A stretch of 64,000 bases of DNA from Climacteris rufus (Eukaryota; Chordata; Aves; Passeriformes; Climacteridae): positions 205,592-269,591 of the forward strand of contig VZRZ01005950.1 of assembly GCA_013398175.1 (NCBI GenBank). Reading direction: 5' to 3'. The position numbers and the translations under genes were made by a program. Under the pieces are notes generated by a model that searched no databases, was not told the DNA's origin, and saw only the letters and a list, made by a program, of their open reading frames with translations. Shown here piece after piece: positions 59,108 through 64,000 of the stretch. Positions within the stretch are counted from its first letter, which is position 1. Every line of letters starts with the position of its first letter.

Positions 59108-62100
59108 CTTTCTCATAAACCCTAAAGTCCCTGTCTTATTAATAATGCATTGATGCAGCCCAAATCTGCAACACTGCAAATCCAATTGGATGATCTGCCT
59201 GTGTGTCAGGCTAAACTGTCTTCAAATTATAGTTGTTGATTTAATTAAAGAATTTCTTCTGCCTGGAACCCTTGTTTTGTTTGTGGTGGATCATCACAAT
59301 GCTGCCTTAGATGTTGTTACCTACAGCTTTTTCACCAACCTGTGGAGGAAAAATGCCAGTGCCACTAAGGTGTAAAAACAGTCATGGAAAGACTGTCCCA
59401 ACTCTTGTTAGGTTGGGAGTGGAAACAGGGCTCATCTGCCTGTAAAATACTATGCTACCCTTAAATCTGTTTTTGTCAGGGCCTGATTAGTCTCTTCTCA
59501 GCCATTCTCAGTCTGCATGTAAGTGGTAAGATTTAAAGATGCACCACACAAAGCAAAGTCTGGCATTCACACACATGCAGGGAGTTGTGGATTCCAGCCT
59601 TCACCACTGTAAGTTTAGTCTCAATTACTGTGACAATATCCCATCACAGACAAGCAAGTAACCTAAAAGTAATGTTACACATCTTAAGAAAGATCTCAGA
59701 ATGGCAAGTTTTGCAATTAAATTCACACTGATTTTATTTTTCATGTAATAACAAGGCTGAATGCAGTGTCACAGGGTATTCTGATTAAAAAATGCAATCA
59801 ATGTAGTAAAGAGACTATTTCATTAATTATTTTATTCTAAAGACTAAAATTCCTAATCTGATGATATTAAAAATAGGGTGTGAGCACAGCTAAAACATAT
59901 TTGCTCAAGAAGAACCCAATCCTGACAAAATGTGTCTACATCAGAGCTACTCTTGTCACTCCAACCCCTTATCCATTATGCCTCTGCCTTTGCACTGGAA
60001 CTGGAGGTCCTCTCCATGACAGGAATTTGATGCAGAGAGATGAGTCAATATAACACAGATCTTATTTAATAAAAATCTCCCAAATCCCAGGACATTTTCT
60101 GGTGGCTCAACCAGCTGCATGGGTAATCTCTGCAGGGTTAGATTAATACAAGAGAAGGGGCAGGACCACACAGCCAGAGGTGGAAGGCTCAGCACAGTGG
60201 TCTATCCTAGAAAAGGAAAGCCAGTTCCACCTGGAAGGTATGATCCCCAACACCCCATACAAGCATGGGGCGGGTACTTCATGCTGAAGGCTTGAACTAA
60301 ATGGTGGACAAAACACACAACAGATTATCAGGTCCTGGGCCTATAGTCCAGGCCAGAATAACCATGTTTTGTGCTTTGCCTGCTCTGATAGAAATGCTGC
60401 CAAGTACACCCACATGATCCCAAAATATTTGTATTGCCAGGAGTTTCTCCCTGAAAAACAAAACACAAAGTCTTCACAAACTTTGGGAATATTTATTGGA
60501 CTGTAATTCCTAAAGGATGTGGAAAGCTTTCAGATAGGGTTGTACCCCAGTCTGTATAGAGGAAACTCTAGGCAAATTTGATAGGTCTTTTAAAATATTA
60601 TTTTCATAGTCATCAGTGTGATCAACTAAAAAAGCCCCAAACTACTCTGTGTAGTCCAAAGAGCAGAATAAGCCTGTTAAAGAGGACTTCTTGTAGGCTG
60701 CAGCTGCACAGTCAGAGATGTTAAATGCTATTCCATGAAACCACTGGGAAAATACAATTCTCTTAACAGAAAGAAATCTGTCAGAGGGTTGAAGAACAAT
60801 TTCTTTCATTTCAGGGACAGACACAGACAGTCTTGAAAAAAAATGCTTTCAACATGTGCTACAAAGATTTAAATTTTGATAGTCCTTCAGCTTTATTATG
60901 TCCGCCTTTCTGAGACTGAGCTCATGGTTTGAAGATGTAATCTCTAGTTTTCCCACTAGTTCTTTCAGTATCATCTATGTTGTGTCAGTGCTGGAAGGTT
61001 AAAGATTTGAGGGAGCTGTGTTTGGACTTGGTGCAAAACCAGAGCCCTTGGAGATTTTGCCTGTTAGTACTGAAATTAACAGCCACATCACAGTTTATTT
61101 AGGCCTTGGAAACACTACATTTGCAACAATCCCCCAGTTTTTTCGCCTGGGTACAGTTCCAAGCAGGGGGTCACATTTCAGGTGAATGAGAAGTGAGGAT
61201 GATGCGAGACCAGAATTACAGATGCATAGACTTGTGTGAGCTCATACTGGTTGCCCCCAAAATACATCTATCTTACCACTTCTGTTGGCTGTGGTGATTT
61301 TCAATGACAATCAAGTATCTAAACTCCATTTTTCATATTTTCTCATAAATAAAACTCACTGCATATTGACATTCTCACCCTTCCTCATTCAGTTACTTTT
61401 GTTAAGTCGATACCTTTTTTGACATTACAGTGTGAAAACCCATCCTTTGTCCTATTTGCTTCTTGGCAGAGGCAGCAGAACCACCCCTGTACCACAAGAT
61501 ATGGTGGTGCAGCCATAAGGTGTGTTTTTGCACTGAATAACTTACTGTGATGTTTCTCAGATTTATTTTTTTTAGTTGCTAATTTTAGAGAATATTAGAA
61601 TATTTTAATTTTAAAATGGTTATTTCCTTCATCTGCAAACATATATATATATATATTTTTAAGATACAGGGTGACAAGAAATCTTTTGTCTATCAGGGCT
61701 AATGCCGTGCTGCCAGGTATTTAATTTCTTGTTTCTTCTACTCCTATGGAAAATCTGTTCCAGGCCAGGATGGCCCTACTAGATGCAGCTGTATTGTAAA
61801 TGTTAGTAAGGAACCCTCCTCTCATTTTCAGCCTAAACCTGATATTTCACATATGCATGTTTGTTCTAGTACTAATACTGTCTTTTATCTAAAGAAGTTT
61901 CTTTGTAGCTTTTGCTAGACTTAAGAGCCAAGCTCCCATGGTCTCCTATAGATCCTTTTGCATCTTTCTGCAGATTTATCTGGAATATGAGTAACCAGCA
62001 CTTTCTTTCTTTCACTATATTTCTTAAAAGTCTCCCCAGGACTTTGTATAGTCTTGATTCCAGCCGACACATTCTGTGATTCCATTTGCTCTTTGTGCAG

Positions 62101-64000
62101 CTTTAGGCCTTTCCAGCTCATGGCCGTCCCAGGAACAGCAAATACTTCTTTGTCTTAGTTCCTAATCATTTCCAAATAATGGCTATGCATCTGTGTTACT
62201 AGTTTCCCAATACATGGCATTGTGTTCTGTAGTGAGAAATTTAATGTCAGTCCCAAGGCCACATGGTTCTTCCAGATAGTGTTCAGCCATTTTTAACCAA
62301 CTTCTAGCTAGGAAAAATAAGAAAATAATGACACAGCAGAGAAAAATTACCTTACATCTCATTTTATTGTTCCAGTTGTTTATCCTAATTTCACTTATTA
62401 GGTTGACATATGTTCCCTTCCTATATTTTTCTAAGAGAAAAGTGATTATGTTGAAGAGGTGGTATAAGACAATGAAAAATTGGAAATCTGAAAACATGCA
62501 GTTATTGAATTAAAAAACAAGTAACATTTACTATTTCATAATAAAACAAGAGCTTTTACTGAAGAAATGCTATCTGAAAAATCCTTGTATTTATATGTTC
62601 CCAGAAAAGGCTTAGTGAAGGAAAAGTCATTCTATTATTGTAAGAAGGTAATACATTCAACAAATTAAATTTCTTTAGAAATTATAATTCTCATATATAG
62701 CATGGATAAAAAATTTGAAGAAAAAAACCCAAAATGCTGTGGAGGAGAACATAATCTGACTATGAAGGACCTCTAGTGGCACATATACTTCCAATTAAAA
62801 CCCTCTGACATTTTGCTTGCACAGCATTTTAGAAGGAATCACTTCTGCAGTTTCAGATTTTGAATTCAATTCATGTGATGATTTTTTGTCTTTCCTTTGG
62901 CCGATAAGGCAGATACAAAAAATGTAATTTTGTTACAGTAATATACAACGAAGTGCCTAGGTGTACAATGGCTTTGTCCTTTAAGCTCCTTGAAACTTAA
63001 AGCAGATGCTGCCAACTTACAAATTATGTCCCGTGTTTTTACTTGTTGTCATTGTTTTCTACTTTTATCACCTATTCAAACCTATGATTTTCCCAGCAGG
63101 AGGAACAGCTGGATAGGACACACTGAAATTAAACTGTTTAGCAAAAAGGAGTTGAAAGCAGATGAGGATATCAGAGCTATGTCTGTGTCTCATTTGTTAT
63201 GGCTGTGCTAATTCCTTTATTTGTTCTCAGTTCAAAAGTAATTTTTTTTTCTCAAGAAGTAGCAAAAAAAGCTATGATGGTACTTTTGAGTTATTCTTCA
63301 TTCTAGAAGATATCCAACTATAAGAAATATTTGTATTCTTAGTTCCTTTCAGTCACACTTCAAAATATTTTGATGCTTTAGATACAACTTTTGAATAGAA
63401 AGAATTCATTTTTAAAGAATTCTACAAATGTATTGCTAAAAATTCTTTGTCAAAAAAGAGGCATATACCTGCTAAGTAATCTAGGACCCCATTAAGCTTC
63501 CAAATACATCCTGCCTGAAGATAAACTACAGTCATTCCCAGGGATTTCACTCACCCTGGAATGTTATGGTGAAACCAGTTACTTGTGCAGAGCACCAGGA
63601 ACAGAATTTCTCTCTCTGAAAGAGAATGTCCAGCCTTAAATGCACACACTCCCAGGTTTCCACTGGTGAAACAGCACAGGGGAGAGGGGCAATACCGATT
63701 CTGAATGCAGGGTGTCTTTGGGGCCAGTCAGCCTGGCTGGCACACACTGCAGGCACATGGGTCTCTTCACTGTGGCATCTCTTTGCTGTGTTTCTGGATC
63801 CAGAAACACAGAGCAAACACTGAGCCACAATCACACATGAGGCAAACCCTGAATTGTAGCAAAAGCAGGAGCCTGAAGCAGGAGTAGCTGAACACAAAGT
63901 TGTGTTTTAACATCTCCAATATCTCTGCACTCGTGGCCATGTTGTTCACAAGCCATAAAAATTTGTTAAAAAAAAGTTAAAAATTAAAGTAAAAAGCGAT
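59108..64000. other. Intergenic, no recognised gene
   Basis: Mostly AT-rich sequence. It includes a short (AT)n run near 61642-61656 and a perfect palindrome at 63786-63811. No exon, RNA gene or CR1 was recognised. Confidence 0.6.
63786..63811. repeat. Perfect 26-bp palindrome
   Basis: The half-site CTGTGTTTCTGGA is followed immediately by its reverse complement, with no loop and a BamHI-type GGATCC centre. A further 6-bp complementary stretch (TTTGCT and AGCAAA) extends the arms after a 2-base bulge, so the structure covers about 63782-63817. Confidence 0.9.

Noticed and set aside
62740..62790. CTCF-like cctctagtggcac
   Set aside because: One base short in the AGGGGGC block compared with the consensus.
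42621..64000. SLC35F2 exons upstream of RAB39A
   Set aside because: Expected from human gene order, but no matching membrane-transporter exon could be read on either strand.
1..64000. CRISPR arrays, bacterial operons, phage or plasmid features
   Set aside because: The sequence is eukaryotic with spliced genes and LINEs; no repeat-spacer arrays are present. No tRNA or rRNA gene was recognised either.

Overview
This window is vertebrate nuclear DNA, almost certainly from a bird. It has vertebrate genes with GT-AG introns, at least seven 5'-truncated CR1 LINE fragments (the dominant avian interspersed repeat) and a TG...CA solo LTR of a kind common in neoavian birds. The locus corresponds to the RAB39A-CUL5 neighbourhood, shown here in reverse orientation: both genes lie on the minus strand, RAB39A upstream (right) and CUL5 downstream (left). 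Human 11q22.3 has the same gene order, which supports the calls. Three N-gaps interrupt the window (3177-3212, 22576-23014, 41580-42489).

Left part (1 to about 23.3 kb): the 5' half of CUL5, the cullin-5 scaffold of Elongin B/C-SOCS-box ubiquitin ligases. Ten coding exons (2-11, human residues about 9-393) can be placed to the base with consensus splice sites. Exons 12 onward, which encode the catalytic RBX2-binding and neddylation half, lie beyond the left edge. Exon 1 is not visible and probably sits in the gap inside the promoter CpG island (about 22.4-23.3 kb). Intron 1 carries a CR1 reverse-transcriptase relic.

Middle (about 23.4-33.0 kb): intergenic and repeat-poor, with one CR1 tail and two uncharacterised ORFs worth a look near 25.5 and 26.0 kb.

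RAB39A (about 33.1-42.5 kb): exon 2 (141 residues, to the CXC prenylation motif) is complete. Only the last 18 bases of exon 1 are visible, because the promoter CpG island and the rest of exon 1 fall in the 910-base gap. The 8-kb intron has two CR1 fragments, one internally deleted.

Right part (42.5-64 kb): no protein-coding exon was recognised. It holds LTR-like sequence, two head-to-head CR1 fragments flanking a 190-bp CpG-dense island with a strong CTCF-type motif, a 1.1-kb solo LTR with 4-bp target duplications, a CR1 tail split by a TTTTG repeat, and a perfect 26-bp palindrome near the end. SLC35F2, the human neighbour of RAB39A, would be expected on the plus strand further right but no exon of it was found here.

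Both genes are housekeeping/trafficking genes of the host. I see no convincing undescribed multi-gene system. The most interesting unexplained element is the isolated CpG/CTCF island at 53.27-53.46 kb.
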